Below, in pieces: positions 1 to 8,132 of a stretch of 9,355 bases of DNA. The notes below the pieces were generated by a model that saw only the letters and a list, made by a program, of their open reading frames with translations, ran no database searches and was not told where the DNA came from. Position 1 is the stretch's first letter, and each line of letters opens with the position of its first letter. The DNA is from CAYJFK01 sp964369475 (lineage in GTDB: Bacteria; Bacillota; Clostridia; Oscillospirales; Feifaniaceae). The position numbers and the translations under genes were made by a program. The stretch is taken from contig CAYJFK010000078.1 of the NCBI GenBank assembly GCA_964369475.1, forward strand, positions 1 to 9,355, read 5' to 3'.

Positions 1-2553
1 AATACCGCCGCAAAGCTAAAGAAACTCGCTGAGCAGTGCGGCGTGGGATCTATGCCCGATGTTATAGCACCTCTTAAAGAAAATATAAACAGACCGCTCT
101 TTGAACTCGAGACAAAGCTATTTGATCCATTTAAAGATCCGCTTAAAAATACAGACGGCATAAGAATTGTAACGGGCGATACCCAGTACGACGAAATAGA
201 TTTTGTAGCGAGCGAAATACGTCGACTTATGTGTAAGCATGGGTACAGGTTTAGGGACTTTTCCGTTATAACCCGTCAAAATTCCATGTCGAGCGGACTT
301 ATAGAGAGCATATTTGCCCGTCACGACATAGCGGTGCAGACTGACAGCAGAACACCTCTTTCGGCAATGCCGCTTATAACCTTGGTGCTATCTGCCTTTG
401 ACGCTGTAAGGGGCGGCTATACATACGACGATATATTCCGCTACCTAAAAACAGGCCTTGCAGGGCTTAGTTCGACCCATGTAGATGCTCTTGAAAACTA
501 CTGCTACTCGTGGAAAATAAGGGGCAGAGGGTGGACAACCCCCTTTAACATGCACCCCGAGGGCTACAACCAAAAGCCAAGTCGCAAATCTGCTGCAATG
601 CTAAGGCTTCTTAACATGTGGAGAAGACAGGTGATAGAGCCGCTCGAGCGCTTTGCAAAGGGAGTAAAAAAGGGCGGTGCGGCAGACATTTCGGTAGCGC
701 TCTTTAATCTGTTATCAGAACTTGAAATTCCAAGCAAATTAGAAGAAATCGCAGCCAAGCAAAGCGAAGACAAGGCGCAGATTTACAGGCAGGTATGGGA
801 CTGTGTTATAGATGTTATCGATGACATGACGACACTTCACGAAGATGCTGTTACCCCTGAGCGGTACGCTGAGCTCTTTAAACTTGCGACAGCTACTACA
901 AAGCTTGGCATAATTCCGGCTACCCTCGACTGTGTTTTAATATCGGAGGTAGAGCGTGTACTGCCACGCTCGGTTAAATGCGCCTTTGTAACGGGATTTA
1001 CCGATGGAAACTTCCCCTTAACAAAGGGGGACTCGGGGCTCCTTAGCGAAAGAGAGCGAAGGAGCATAGAAGGGACGGGCATAGAACTTGCCCCCTCCGC
1101 TCTTACATTTGAAGCGCAAGAGCGCTATCTTGTATACACCGCACTGGCCTGCCCGACGGAAAAGCTCTACATAACAATACCGAAATCCTCCATTGGCGGC
1201 GGCGCTATGCGGTCGTCTGTATACTTCCCTCATATAAAGCACCTGTTAAAAGAGGTAGACGTGGAGCACTGCGACGATATTTTCGAAAAAGAAGGCCCTG
1301 CAAGCAGTGTTGCACTTGTAGAGGCGCTGCTAAAGGGAGGCACGCTTGACGGCGGCGCAGAGGAGCGAGCAGAGGTAGAGAGGGCAAGACACAAGAAAAA
1401 GGCCGCCTCGAGAGCACTGCTAACTACTCCGCTTAGCTCGCCGCAAGAGCTATATTCAAACCGCTCCTACGTCTCGGCGACGGCAGGAGAGCGCTTTGCC
1501 AAGTGTAAATTTTCCTATTTTTGCAAATACGGCCTAAACCTTGCCCCGAAGAAACTAAACGAGTTCGACAGTATGCAAACAGGCACATTTATTCATTATG
1601 TGCTGGAAAAATTCTTTCTCGGCACAAGTTTGGAACAGCGTAGCAGTGCAAGCAAAGAGCAGTTACAAGATATGCTAAAAAAAATAACAGAGGACTACAT
1701 AACAGAATTTATGCCCGACATGGAGGAGCGCTCGGAGCGTTTTAAGCACCTATTTTGGCGGCTCTCCATTATTGTGGAAAACTATCTCGACATACTGCTT
1801 GCCGAGCTTAAAAACAGCAAATTTGTACCGCTCGGCTTTGAAGTGTCGGTAGGCGACGACATTCCCGCCCTTGTATACGGCGAGGGTGACAGCAAGATTG
1901 TCGTTAGGGGAAAGATAGATAGGGTAGACGGCATGGATGTAGACGGAAAGACATATATTCGAGTTGTCGACTACAAAACAGGCATAAAACAGCTCGACTA
2001 TTCCGAGCTTTATCAGGGAATAGGCCTTCAAATGTTCCTATACATGGCGGCACTTTTGTCGGGCGGAGAGGCATATGGAAAAGAATTGCTTCCGGCCGGT
2101 GTGGTATATGCCCCTGTAAGGCTCGATGTCGTAACGCTCGACAAGAGAGATGCAACAGAGGAAGAAATCTCGGCAGAGCGCATGAAGAAAATTTCCAAAA
2201 ACGGCATTTTGGTAGACGACGACAACATAATAAATGCCATGGACGAGAGCGGTAAATTTTTTGGGCTACCCGTATCGACCGACAAAAGCGGAAACTTAAA
2301 GAAGGGCACGAGCGTTGCAACACTCGAGCAGCTCGGTCGTCTTTCCGATTTTGCCGCAAGGCTTTTGCAAGAGGCCTCGAGTGAAATATCACGGGGCGAT
2401 ATAGATATAAATCCTATAAAGGCGCAAAAGGGAAAGGGGACAGATTCCTGCTTATTTTGCGACATGTCTGCCGTATGCCGCTACGAAGGCGTTGGCAGAG
2501 AGCCTAAATATATGGATAATCAGTCTTTTTGGAAGGCGATAGGTGAAGTGTAA
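1..2553 (+). CDS. addB: AddAB helicase-nuclease, subunit AddB (5' end cut off by window)
   Basis: AddB pairs with AddA to unwind and degrade double-strand DNA ends, leaving 3' tails for RecA. The frame is open from base 1, so the GTG at 43 is internal; 850 residues are visible. Numbering from the first codon, the C-terminal RecB-type nuclease has GTFIH (His532), GKIDR (Asp640), VVDYKTG (Asp657, Lys659) and a QMFLY motif (Gln677), so the catalytic set is complete. Four cysteines fit the AddB iron-sulfur clamp: Cys502 in AKCKFSYF, then CX2CX5C at 817, 820 and 826. Compared with my memory of Bacillus AddB (about 1166 residues, first cluster Cys near 801), roughly 300 N-terminal residues are missing, including the Walker A region. 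The stop overlaps the addA start as TAATG, which implies one operon and coupled translation. Identification is secure. Confidence 0.96.
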   Translation, partial: NTAAKLKKLAEQCGVGSMPDVIAPLKENINRPLFELETKLFDPFKDPLKNTDGIRIVTGDTQYDEIDFVASEIRRLMCKHGYRFRDFSVITRQNSMSSGLIESIFARHDIAVQTDSRTPLSAMPLITLVLSAFDAVRGGYTYDDIFRYLKTGLAGLSSTHVDALENYCYSWKIRGRGWTTPFNMHPEGYNQKPSRKSAAMLRLLNMWRRQVIEPLERFAKGVKKGGAADISVALFNLLSELEIPSKLEEIAAKQSEDKAQIYRQVWDCVIDVIDDMTTLHEDAVTPERYAELFKLATATTKLGIIPATLDCVLISEVERVLPRSVKCAFVTGFTDGNFPLTKGDSGLLSERERRSIEGTGIELAPSALTFEAQERYLVYTALACPTEKLYITIPKSSIGGGAMRSSVYFPHIKHLLKEVDVEHCDDIFEKEGPASSVALVEALLKGGTLDGGAEERAEVERARHKKKAASRALLTTPLSSPQELYSNRSYVSATAGERFAKCKFSYFCKYGLNLAPKKLNEFDSMQTGTFIHYVLEKFFLGTSLEQRSSASKEQLQDMLKKITEDYITEFMPDMEERSERFKHLFWRLSIIVENYLDILLAELKNSKFVPLGFEVSVGDDIPALVYGEGDSKIVVRGKIDRVDGMDVDGKTYIRVVDYKTGIKQLDYSELYQGIGLQMFLYMAALLSGGEAYGKELLPAGVVYAPVRLDVVTLDKRDATEEEISAERMKKISKNGILVDDDNIINAMDESGKFFGLPVSTDKSGNLKKGTSVATLEQLGRLSDFAARLLQEASSEISRGDIDINPIKAQKGKGTDSCLFCDMSAVCRYEGVGREPKYMDNQSFWKAIGEV

Positions 2554-5500
2554 TGGCCGAGGTCAAATATACAGCAGAACAGACAAAGGCAATCGAGACA
2601 AAGGGCGCATCGCTCCTTGTGTCGGCCGCCGCAGGCTCCGGAAAGACGGCTGTACTTGTAGAGCGTATAATAAGACAAATACTCTCGGGAGACGCAAGTA
2701 TAGACGATTTTTTGGTAGTCACCTTTACAAAGGCGGCCGCCTTCGAGATGAAGGAAAAAATTATAAAAGCCCTATACAAAAAGTTGGAACAAGATCCCAA
2801 AAACAGACGTATTTCGTCGCAACTTGCCCTTGTATCCTCCGCAGCAATAGAGACGACAGACAGTTTTTATCTTAGAACAATCAGAGAGTATGCCGCAAAG
2901 CTCGACATTCCGCCCGACATTGCCCCTGCCGACAACACCGAAATAGAAGGGCTTACGGCAGAAGTTTACGAAACTGTAATGGAGCGCCGCTATCAAGAGG
3001 GGCGACGTGAATTTTTAGAGGCAATAGAGTTTTTCTCGACAAGCCGAAGCGATGCTCGCTTTTTGGAAATAGTAGAGGACATAAGGCTTGCCCTATCCTC
3101 CTACCCAGACCCCGTAGCCTTTTTGAAAAAGAGCGTGGAGGGCTTTGATGCATACAAAGAAACGCTTGTAAGCGAGGCCAAAAAATATGCAAGCTACGGC
3201 AAAGAACTAATGCAAGATGCAAGAGACCACATGTCGTGGGACGAGGTTATAGCAAGGGAATACGGCGGCGCTATAACCGATTATATGTCCTTATTCGAGC
3301 AAATCGAGGGTATCTTTTCATACGGCGAGATAAAGAGATTGGCCGAGAGTTTCAAGGCATCGAGCTTTGGCAGAAAGACAAAAGAGGCCGATGCCGATGT
3401 TAAGGCATATGTAACATTTCGCAGGGACGAAGCTAAAAAGGCTCTTGCGGAGATAAACGATATTTTAAAAATGTCGGAAGGCGAGATAGAACAAGATTTT
3501 TTAGCAGTACGTGCCCCAATGCTTGAAATTATCTCCTTTATAGAAGAAGTAGAAGGTCTGCTTTTTGAGAAAAAGCTTGCAAAGCGCCTAATGGACTTTT
3601 CCGATCTTGCTCGCCTTATGTACAGGCTGACAATAGATAAAGACGGAAATAAAACCCCCGAAGCCAAGCGCATCGGAGGGCGGTATAAGGAGATATTTGT
3701 AGACGAATATCAAGACACAAACACGCTTCAAGACAGCGTCTTTAAGGCAATTTCGAACGAGGAGCAAAACCTATTCATGGTGGGCGATGTAAAGCAGAGT
3801 ATATACAGATTCCGTAAGGCAGAGCCACGCATATTCTCGGACAAAAAAGAGCGTTTTGACAATCACGGCGAGGGAATTTGCATACCGCTCGGCAGTAATT
3901 TCAGAAGTAGAAAATCGGTTATAGACTATGTTAATGCCGTCTTTACCGCCGTTATGAGCAGAGATGTCGGCGATGTATTCTACGACGACGAGGCACTTAG
4001 GTATGCAAGTCTTGCCTACGGAGAAACGCAAGACCCCGAAAGTGAATTTCATCTACTTGTGCCAAATGAAGTAGAGGAGGGCATTGGCGAACCTGAGTAC
4101 ATAGCGGCTTTGATACAAAGATTACTAAACGAGCAGCTTGTATCGGACGGCCAAGGGGGGCTGCGAAGGCTGACCCCGAGAGACATAGCGGTACTTTGTA
4201 GAACAAAGTCCAAAGTGCCGCTCATTCGTAGCGAAATAGAGGCGGCAGGCATTATGGCATATGCCGACACGGGCGAAGCGTTTTTTAGGCGAGACGAGGT
4301 AATGACCTCGCTGTCACTGCTTACGGTAATCGACAACCCGCTGTCAGATGTAGAGCTTGCAGGGATTATGCTCTCCCCAATGTTTGGATTTAGCCCGAGC
4401 GAGCTTGCCGAAATCCGCATAATAAGAAGGGACAGACCATTTTGGCTAAATGTAAAAAAGGCTGCCCGAAAAAGCGGCAAGGCGGCAAGTTTTGTCGAGA
4501 CAATAGAGGGCTTTAGAGAGCTTGCCAAGACAATTTCGGTCGAGCGGCTACTTCGTCATGCCTTTGATGTAACGGGCTACCTCTCGGTAGTTGCCGCAAT
4601 GGAAGGCGGCGCTTTGCGAGAGGTAAACCTAAGGGTGCTTACAGAATATGCCGCAAAATTCGAGAATAGCGGATTTAAAGGCCTATTTGCCTTTAACAGA
4701 TATATAAAGCGCCTATCTGACTCCGGTAGAGAGCCTGAAGGTGCGGCGACAGCAATAGAGGGTGCTGACTGCGTGCAGATAATGACAATACATAAATCGA
4801 AGGGTCTCGAATTCCCCGTCGTAATACTGTGCGATGCGGCGCACGGCTACAACAAAAACGACCTTGTAAAGCCTGTTTTAATCCACAGCGAGGTCGGTGT
4901 AGGAATAAAACTAAGAGACATAAAACGCATGGTCGAGTTCGACACGGCAGGGCGCAGTGCCGTTAAAATAAAAATAGAAAATGACAATATATCGGAAGAA
5001 ATGCGCTGTCTCTATGTCGCCCTAACAAGGGCAAAGGAAAAACTTATTATAGTGGGAGACGGCAGAGCGAAAAATTCGGGTCTTACAAAAGAGGTAATGC
5101 CACTGCTCAAGGGCGGAAAGGTGCACCCTGTTAGAGTGGCAAACTCTAGAAACTACGCCGATCTACTTCTATGTGCCTCCTATGCATCAAACCTGCCCGT
5201 TAAGAGAATAACACCTACATACGAGCATGAAGATGCGGACATTATATCGAGTGATGAGCTAAAGACGATACAGCTATCGTCTGCAATCGACTTTGTCTAC
5301 CCATATAAAGACGAAGTTATACTTCCGTCCAAGCTAACGGTAACAAGAATTGCCGACCTAAAAAGAGAGCATACAGAAGGGGCGACAATCCCAAATTATG
5401 AGCGGCAACGAGCATATAGACGGCCAAACATTATAACGGGCAGCACAGCCCCCACAGGAGCAGAGCGTGGAACGGCAATTCACGAAATTCTCGGATTTTG

Positions 5501-5966
5501 CGACCTTACACTGCTATCAAACGGCGTGACCGCAGAGGTTGCACGTCTTTTTGAAGGCGGATTTATAACAAAAGAGCAAGCTCAGAGTGTAGACACATCG
5601 CTACTCGAACGCTTTACAAAAACTCAACTCTTTACAAGAATGATGAAATCGGATAAAATAGACAGAGAACTAAGATTTAGAGCATTATTCGAAGCCTCAA
5701 AGCTCCTTCCCTTTGTGCCAAATGTTAATTCCAAAGAGGAAATCCTCCTTCAAGGAACGATAGACTGCGTGTTTTTGGAAGGGGACGGCTATGTTATAGT
5801 AGACTACAAAACAGACAGGCAAAGAGAGGGACTCGAGGAAATCTTAAAGGAAAAATACACGACCCAGCTAAAACTGTACAAATCTGCCTTTGAAGAAATG
5901 GTAAATTTACCCGTAAAAGAGACCGTAATATATTCATTTGGGCTCGAAAAGGAAATTATTGTTTAA
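2553..5966 (+). CDS. addA: AddAB helicase-nuclease, subunit AddA (UvrD-type helicase plus RecB-type nuclease)
   Basis: This ATP-driven 3'-5' helicase and nuclease subunit acts in double-strand break repair. All superfamily 1 helicase motifs are visible in the 1137 residues: Q motif YTAEQTKAI (6-14), Walker A AAAGSGKT (25-32), VTFTKAAAFEM, Walker B DEYQD (384-388), GDVKQSIYRFR, NFRSR, TIHKSKGLEF (His747) and YVALTRAKE (Arg826). The C-terminal nuclease has RGTAIHE (His977), GTIDC (Asp1071), VDYKTD (Asp1084, Lys1086) and QLKLY (Gln1105), so both activities look intact. It is somewhat shorter than the roughly 1230 residues I recall for Bacillus AddA, with no missing motif. The ATG at 2553 shares its A with the addB stop. 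An AGGTGA site at 2541-2546, inside the end of addB, lies 6 bases upstream and supports this start. No terminator is evident after the stop. Confidence 0.98.
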   Translation: MAEVKYTAEQTKAIETKGASLLVSAAAGSGKTAVLVERIIRQILSGDASIDDFLVVTFTKAAAFEMKEKIIKALYKKLEQDPKNRRISSQLALVSSAAIETTDSFYLRTIREYAAKLDIPPDIAPADNTEIEGLTAEVYETVMERRYQEGRREFLEAIEFFSTSRSDARFLEIVEDIRLALSSYPDPVAFLKKSVEGFDAYKETLVSEAKKYASYGKELMQDARDHMSWDEVIAREYGGAITDYMSLFEQIEGIFSYGEIKRLAESFKASSFGRKTKEADADVKAYVTFRRDEAKKALAEINDILKMSEGEIEQDFLAVRAPMLEIISFIEEVEGLLFEKKLAKRLMDFSDLARLMYRLTIDKDGNKTPEAKRIGGRYKEIFVDEYQDTNTLQDSVFKAISNEEQNLFMVGDVKQSIYRFRKAEPRIFSDKKERFDNHGEGICIPLGSNFRSRKSVIDYVNAVFTAVMSRDVGDVFYDDEALRYASLAYGETQDPESEFHLLVPNEVEEGIGEPEYIAALIQRLLNEQLVSDGQGGLRRLTPRDIAVLCRTKSKVPLIRSEIEAAGIMAYADTGEAFFRRDEVMTSLSLLTVIDNPLSDVELAGIMLSPMFGFSPSELAEIRIIRRDRPFWLNVKKAARKSGKAASFVETIEGFRELAKTISVERLLRHAFDVTGYLSVVAAMEGGALREVNLRVLTEYAAKFENSGFKGLFAFNRYIKRLSDSGREPEGAATAIEGADCVQIMTIHKSKGLEFPVVILCDAAHGYNKNDLVKPVLIHSEVGVGIKLRDIKRMVEFDTAGRSAVKIKIENDNISEEMRCLYVALTRAKEKLIIVGDGRAKNSGLTKEVMPLLKGGKVHPVRVANSRNYADLLLCASYASNLPVKRITPTYEHEDADIISSDELKTIQLSSAIDFVYPYKDEVILPSKLTVTRIADLKREHTEGATIPNYERQRAYRRPNIITGSTAPTGAERGTAIHEILGFCDLTLLSNGVTAEVARLFEGGFITKEQAQSVDTSLLERFTKTQLFTRMMKSDKIDRELRFRALFEASKLLPFVPNVNSKEEILLQGTIDCVFLEGDGYVIVDYKTDRQREGLEEILKEKYTTQLKLYKSAFEEMVNLPVKETVIYSFGLEKEIIV

Positions 5967-5993
5967 TTTTTTGAAAAAAACACAAATTTACTC

Positions 5994-6022
5994 TTGCATT
6001 TTGATTTGAACTATGTTATTAT
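5994..6022 (+). promoter_or_regulatory. Sigma-A-type promoter for rpmE and probably the tRNAs
   Basis: A weak -35 TTGCAT (5994-5999) is followed after exactly 17 bases by -10 TATTAT (6017-6022), five of six consensus bases. A TG at 6014-6015 makes it an extended -10, which can offset the poor -35. Transcription would start near 6029, giving a leader of about 37 bases before rpmE. This is inferred from motifs only. Confidence 0.6.
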
Positions 6023-6051
6023 ATTTTGGTGATAAACGTATTATCCCTATG

Positions 6052-6059
6052 AGAGGTGA
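6052..6059 (+). promoter_or_regulatory. rpmE ribosome binding site (decides the start codon)
   Basis: AGAGGTGA sits 6 bases before the ATG at 6066 but directly against the in-frame ATG at 6060. Normal spacing therefore favours 6066, which also gives the MKxxIHPEY beginning typical of L31. Confidence 0.7.
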
Positions 6060-6065
6060 ATGAAG

Positions 6066-6272
6066 ATGAAAAGTGCAATCCATCCAGAGTACAACCCCAC
6101 AACAGTTCGCTGTGCATGTGGCGAGGTTATAGAGACTTCTTCGACAAAGAAAGACATCAGAGTTGAAATATGCTCGAAGTGTCATCCTTTCTACACAGGT
6201 AAGCAAAAGCTTGTCGATACAGACGGTCGTGTAGATCGTTTCTATAAGAAGTTCAACCTTAAAAAGGACTAA
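6066..6272 (+). CDS. rpmE: 50S ribosomal protein L31, zinc-binding (C+) form
   Basis: L31 is a small protein of the large ribosomal subunit that helps bridge the two subunits. The 68 residues match the family throughout: MKSAIHPEYNPTTV at the start, STKKDIRVEICSKCHPFYTG in the middle and a basic tail after GRVDRFYKKF. Cys16, Cys18, Cys36 and Cys39 form the CXC...CX2C zinc site of the C+ form, as opposed to the zinc-free paralogue made during zinc starvation. An in-frame ATG two codons upstream (6060) would add MK, but its spacing from the ribosome site is too short. The gene has its own promoter after addA. It is followed by a hairpin without a U-tract and by two tRNA genes, with which it may be co-transcribed. 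Confidence 0.97.
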   Translation: MKSAIHPEYNPTTVRCACGEVIETSSTKKDIRVEICSKCHPFYTGKQKLVDTDGRVDRFYKKFNLKKD

Positions 6273-6292
6273 AATGAGACCTAACGGATCTT

Positions 6293-6319
6293 ATTAGGCG
6301 GCCTTTTAGGCCGCCTAAT
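6293..6319 (+). terminator. Strong hairpin after rpmE lacking a U-tract
   Basis: A perfect 12-bp GC-rich stem (6293-6304 with 6308-6319) encloses a TTT loop 20 bases after the rpmE stop. No T-run follows on the plus strand and none lies on the minus-strand side, so it is not a standard intrinsic terminator. It may protect or define the 3' end of rpmE mRNA by processing while letting some polymerase continue into the tRNA genes. Confidence 0.55.
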
Positions 6320-6350
6320 TAACCGAAAAGGGGAATGGCGCAATTTATAT

Positions 6351-6427
6351 CCGCTCTTAGCTCAGATGGATAGAGCGTCAGACTCCGACTCTGAAGGTCG
6401 TGGGTTCGAGTCCCGCAGAGCGGGCCA
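6351..6427 (+). tRNA. tRNA-Arg, anticodon CCG
   Basis: This is a full cloverleaf. The 7-bp acceptor is CCGCTCT (6351-6357) with AGAGCGG (6417-6423), discriminator G, then an encoded CCA (6425-6427). The D stem is GCTC/GAGC with A20 in the loop, an arginine identity base. The anticodon stem TCAGA/TCTGA encloses CTCCGAC, giving anticodon CCG (6385-6387), which reads CGG. The T arm is GTGGG-TTCGAGT-CCCGC with one G-U pair. No separate promoter is visible in the 31 bases before it. Confidence 0.96.
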
Positions 6428-6453
6428 AATAATTGTCTAATCTCATTTTATTC

Positions 6454-6529
6454 GACTCATTAGCTCAGTTGGCAGAGCACTTGACTTTTAATCAAGTTGT
6501 CCGGAGTTCGACCCTCCGATGAGTCACCA
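6454..6529 (+). tRNA. tRNA-Lys, anticodon TTT
   Basis: This is a full cloverleaf. The acceptor is GACTCAT (6454-6460) with ATGAGTC (6519-6525), discriminator A and encoded CCA (6527-6529). The anticodon stem CTTGA/TCAAG encloses CTTTTAA, giving anticodon TTT (6487-6489), which reads AAA and AAG. It lies 26 bases after tRNA-Arg and 4 bases before an intrinsic terminator, so the two tRNAs almost certainly share a transcript. Confidence 0.97.
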
Positions 6530-6533
6530 GCTT

Positions 6534-6558
6534 AAAACCGCCGTAAGGCGGTTTTTTT
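6534..6558 (+). terminator. Intrinsic terminator of the rpmE-tRNA unit
   Basis: A 9-bp stem AAAACCGCC/GGCGGTTTT closes a GTAA tetraloop, and the T-run reaches 6558 (seven T). This is a textbook Rho-independent terminator, starting 5 bases past the CCA of tRNA-Lys. Confidence 0.92.
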
Positions 6559-6605
6559 GCGTATGCGTATATCTGAGTGCGAGATATAAGTATGTTTTTT
6601 CATAT

Positions 6606-6692
6606 GCGACATCTGCCTGTGCGACATCTGCCTGTGCGACATCTGCCTGTGCGACATCTGCCTGTGTGACATTTGCCTGTGCGACATCTGCC
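6606..6692. repeat. 15-bp tandem repeat, about 5.8 copies
   Basis: The unit GCGACATCTGCCTGT is repeated head to tail with no spacers. Copies 1-4 (6606-6665) are identical, copy 5 (6666-6680) has two C-to-T changes (6667 and 6673), and copy 6 (6681-6692) is a partial 12-base copy. It lies in the otherwise gene-free stretch 6559-6748 between the tRNA terminator and the hairpin ending the minus-strand permease gene. Because 15 is a multiple of three, both strands stay open across it (RQMSH repeats on minus, CATSA on plus). I see no ribosome site at normal spacing and do not call a gene. It resembles a minisatellite or variable-number repeat. Confidence 0.9.
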
Positions 6693-6748
6693 GATCTACT
6701 CCATTCACAAAAGGAAATCCGAATCTCATAATAAGAAAAGAGCGAATA

Positions 6749-6791
6749 AGCAAAAGGGTTATGACGAATTTTTCGTCATAACCCTTTTGCT
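6749..6791 (-). terminator. Perfect 20-bp hairpin ending the permease transcript
   Basis: Arms 6749-6768 and 6772-6791 are exact inverse complements around a TTT loop. The site lies 31 bases beyond the minus-strand permease stop. Read on minus, the stem ends in CCCTTTTGCT, so the U-run is short and partly inside the stem. The symmetry means it could also stop plus-strand read-through from the tRNA side. Confidence 0.75.
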
Positions 6792-6822
6792 GTAAATCTA
6801 AATTATACCATTATACCGAAAA

Positions 6823-8025
6823 CTAAAACCCCGACAGAACAAGATAATAAATTGTCGAAAACCCGAGCACAATAGCGCCTATTGGGATTGTTTTGGCAAT
6901 AAGTGTCTGCAACTTTGTCTCGTAAAACTCTGTTATCAGTGTTAGGCAGATATGTACAGGTGTTAGCTGCATTGCAACCCAGCCAAAGCTCATAAGATAG
7001 GCAACAAGTGCAGGGCCTGCATTTGGGATTGCCGCAAATGCCATGGGCATAACCATGATGACACATGCCTCAAGTCCGCCAACCATTGTTGCAAGCAAAA
7101 ATAGCAGACCAAATGTAAGCCACGAAGGAATGGGAAGTGTTTCAAAAAGTGGGGGAAGTGCTTCCAGTGCTCCTGTTTGGCCGACTATGTAAGAGAATAT
7201 CATAACGGCATATGTCGACAGTAGCATTTTTTTGTTAAACCCCTTAACAATAAGCTCGCCCATCTCTTTAACAGAGTATCTGCCGATAACGGCAAGTGAA
7301 AGGAGCACGATAAGAGCCGATACTTGCACGGAAACTTGGAAAACAAGTATAAGCACAATCAAAAGCAGTATCGCCCAAAGGCCTTTAAGCATTTGCCCTG
7401 CCGCCGCTGCTTTGTTCTCGCCAAGGCTTTCGCCTGTCAGCTTGGGTAGCTTTCTCATTAGTAAATAATATGGAACGGCTAGCGCTACAAGAGCTATCGG
7501 TGTCATATATATCATGTACTGCGAAACGGTAATTCCCGTTAGCTCGGTCGCAAGTATTACCGTTGAGTATGTCGGCAACCATGCCTCGGGGATGTGGCGA
7601 ACAAAGCTTGTGTAGAATGTCTTTTCGTCGGGCGTTAGATAATTCTTGCAGTCCTGATCGACCATAGGCGCCGCTATAAGCACAGAACCTGGAGCCGGCA
7701 GTATTCCGACAAATATCGGAATTGCCGTCATGTTAAGTCGAAGTTTGTCCGATAGACCCATAAGCCCCTCTCGTGCAACGTCGAAAAGGCCTTTTTTCTC
7801 CATCATAACTTGAAGTAGCGAAATCATGTAGATTATCGCAAGAACCCTCCAAGTCGACATCTGGACAAGCGACTGCCCGAGAGCTGATGCCGCCTCTGTC
7901 GGGGTAAAACCAAAGAGCAAAATTGTTAAAATTGTACTCGCTCCTGCCGCCATATATAGCGGCTTTTTTAGCCGTAGCACCATTACCATACAGGCAAACA
8001 CGGCTGCTAACTTAATAATTTCCAA
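6823..8025 (-). CDS. DUF401-family integral membrane permease (ion-transporter/GntP-like fold)
   Basis: This is a 400-residue, highly hydrophobic protein with around ten membrane-spanning stretches. I recognise the DUF401 family (TIGR00529/AF_0261 type) from GILPAPGSVLIAAPMVDQD (107-125) and FVRHIPEAWLPTYSTVIL (141-158). Those blocks carry the conserved P-x-P-G...APMV and RH-x-x-E signatures. The second half has a matching re-entrant-like segment, VGGLEACVIMVMPMAF. Length agrees with the family. The relatives I know are predicted carriers of organic anions or unknown solutes; the substrate cannot be read from sequence. Translation starts at a TTG whose AAGGAGG site is perfectly placed. It has its own promoter and is divergent from a ChrA-type transporter gene, so the two may share control or a physiological setting. 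That last point is inference. Confidence 0.85.
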   Translation of the reverse strand: MEIIKLAAVFACMVMVLRLKKPLYMAAGASTILTILLFGFTPTEAASALGQSLVQMSTWRVLAIIYMISLLQVMMEKKGLFDVAREGLMGLSDKLRLNMTAIPIFVGILPAPGSVLIAAPMVDQDCKNYLTPDEKTFYTSFVRHIPEAWLPTYSTVILATELTGITVSQYMIYMTPIALVALAVPYYLLMRKLPKLTGESLGENKAAAAGQMLKGLWAILLLIVLILVFQVSVQVSALIVLLSLAVIGRYSVKEMGELIVKGFNKKMLLSTYAVMIFSYIVGQTGALEALPPLFETLPIPSWLTFGLLFLLATMVGGLEACVIMVMPMAFAAIPNAGPALVAYLMSFGWVAMQLTPVHICLTLITEFYETKLQTLIAKTIPIGAIVLGFSTIYYLVLSGF

Positions 8026-8032
8026 AGCAAAA

Positions 8033-8039
8033 CCTCCTT
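8033..8039 (-). promoter_or_regulatory. Perfect ribosome binding site fixing a TTG start
   Basis: On the minus strand AAGGAGG is followed by a 7-base spacer and then TTG (8025-8023). No ATG or GTG in frame is as well placed, so the TTG is the start. Confidence 0.85.
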
Positions 8040-8048
8040 GCTTGTTAT

Positions 8049-8077
8049 AATATATAGCAAAATAAGGCTTTTTGCAA
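8049..8077 (-). promoter_or_regulatory. Promoter of the DUF401 permease gene
   Basis: On the minus strand a -35 TTGCAA (8077-8072) lies 17 bases before -10 TATATT (8054-8049), five of six consensus bases. The start would be near 8042, giving a leader of about 17 bases that just holds the ribosome site. A TGC-TATATA alternative overlaps the -10. A copy of TACTATTAT abuts the -35 (8078-8086). Confidence 0.55.
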
Positions 8078-8132
8078 TACTATTATCTTTATTAGCGGTA
8101 AAAAATTTACTATTTTTAGTAGTCACCCTAAA

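Noticed and set aside
5967..5993. Terminator after addA
   Set aside because: The TTTTTT-G-AAAAAAA stretch has no GC stem and could not form a stable terminator.
6060..6065. rpmE start at the upstream ATG
   Set aside because: The AGAGGTGA site would touch the start codon; the second ATG has normal spacing and matches the family N-terminus.
6274..6297. Seven-codon frame MRPNGSY after rpmE as a leader peptide
   Set aside because: It has no ribosome site of its own and no stem-loop arrangement typical of attenuation; it is too short to support.
6568..6600. TATATCT/AGATATA hairpin followed by six T as a second terminator
   Set aside because: The stem is only 7 bp and AT-rich, with a 7-base loop and a 6-base gap before the T-run; it is too weak to call.
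6606..6692. CRISPR-like array
   Set aside because: The 15-bp units are contiguous with no spacers, too short for CRISPR repeats, and no cas genes are present.
6519..6731. Plus-strand gene encoding CATSA repeats
   Set aside because: It would start inside tRNA-Lys and run through the intrinsic terminator; it is open only because the repeat period is a multiple of three.
6532..6753. Minus-strand gene encoding RQMSH pentapeptide repeats
   Set aside because: Its TTG start abuts the permease terminator hairpin with no ribosome site, and the frame runs through the tRNA-Lys terminator. It is kept only as an observation.
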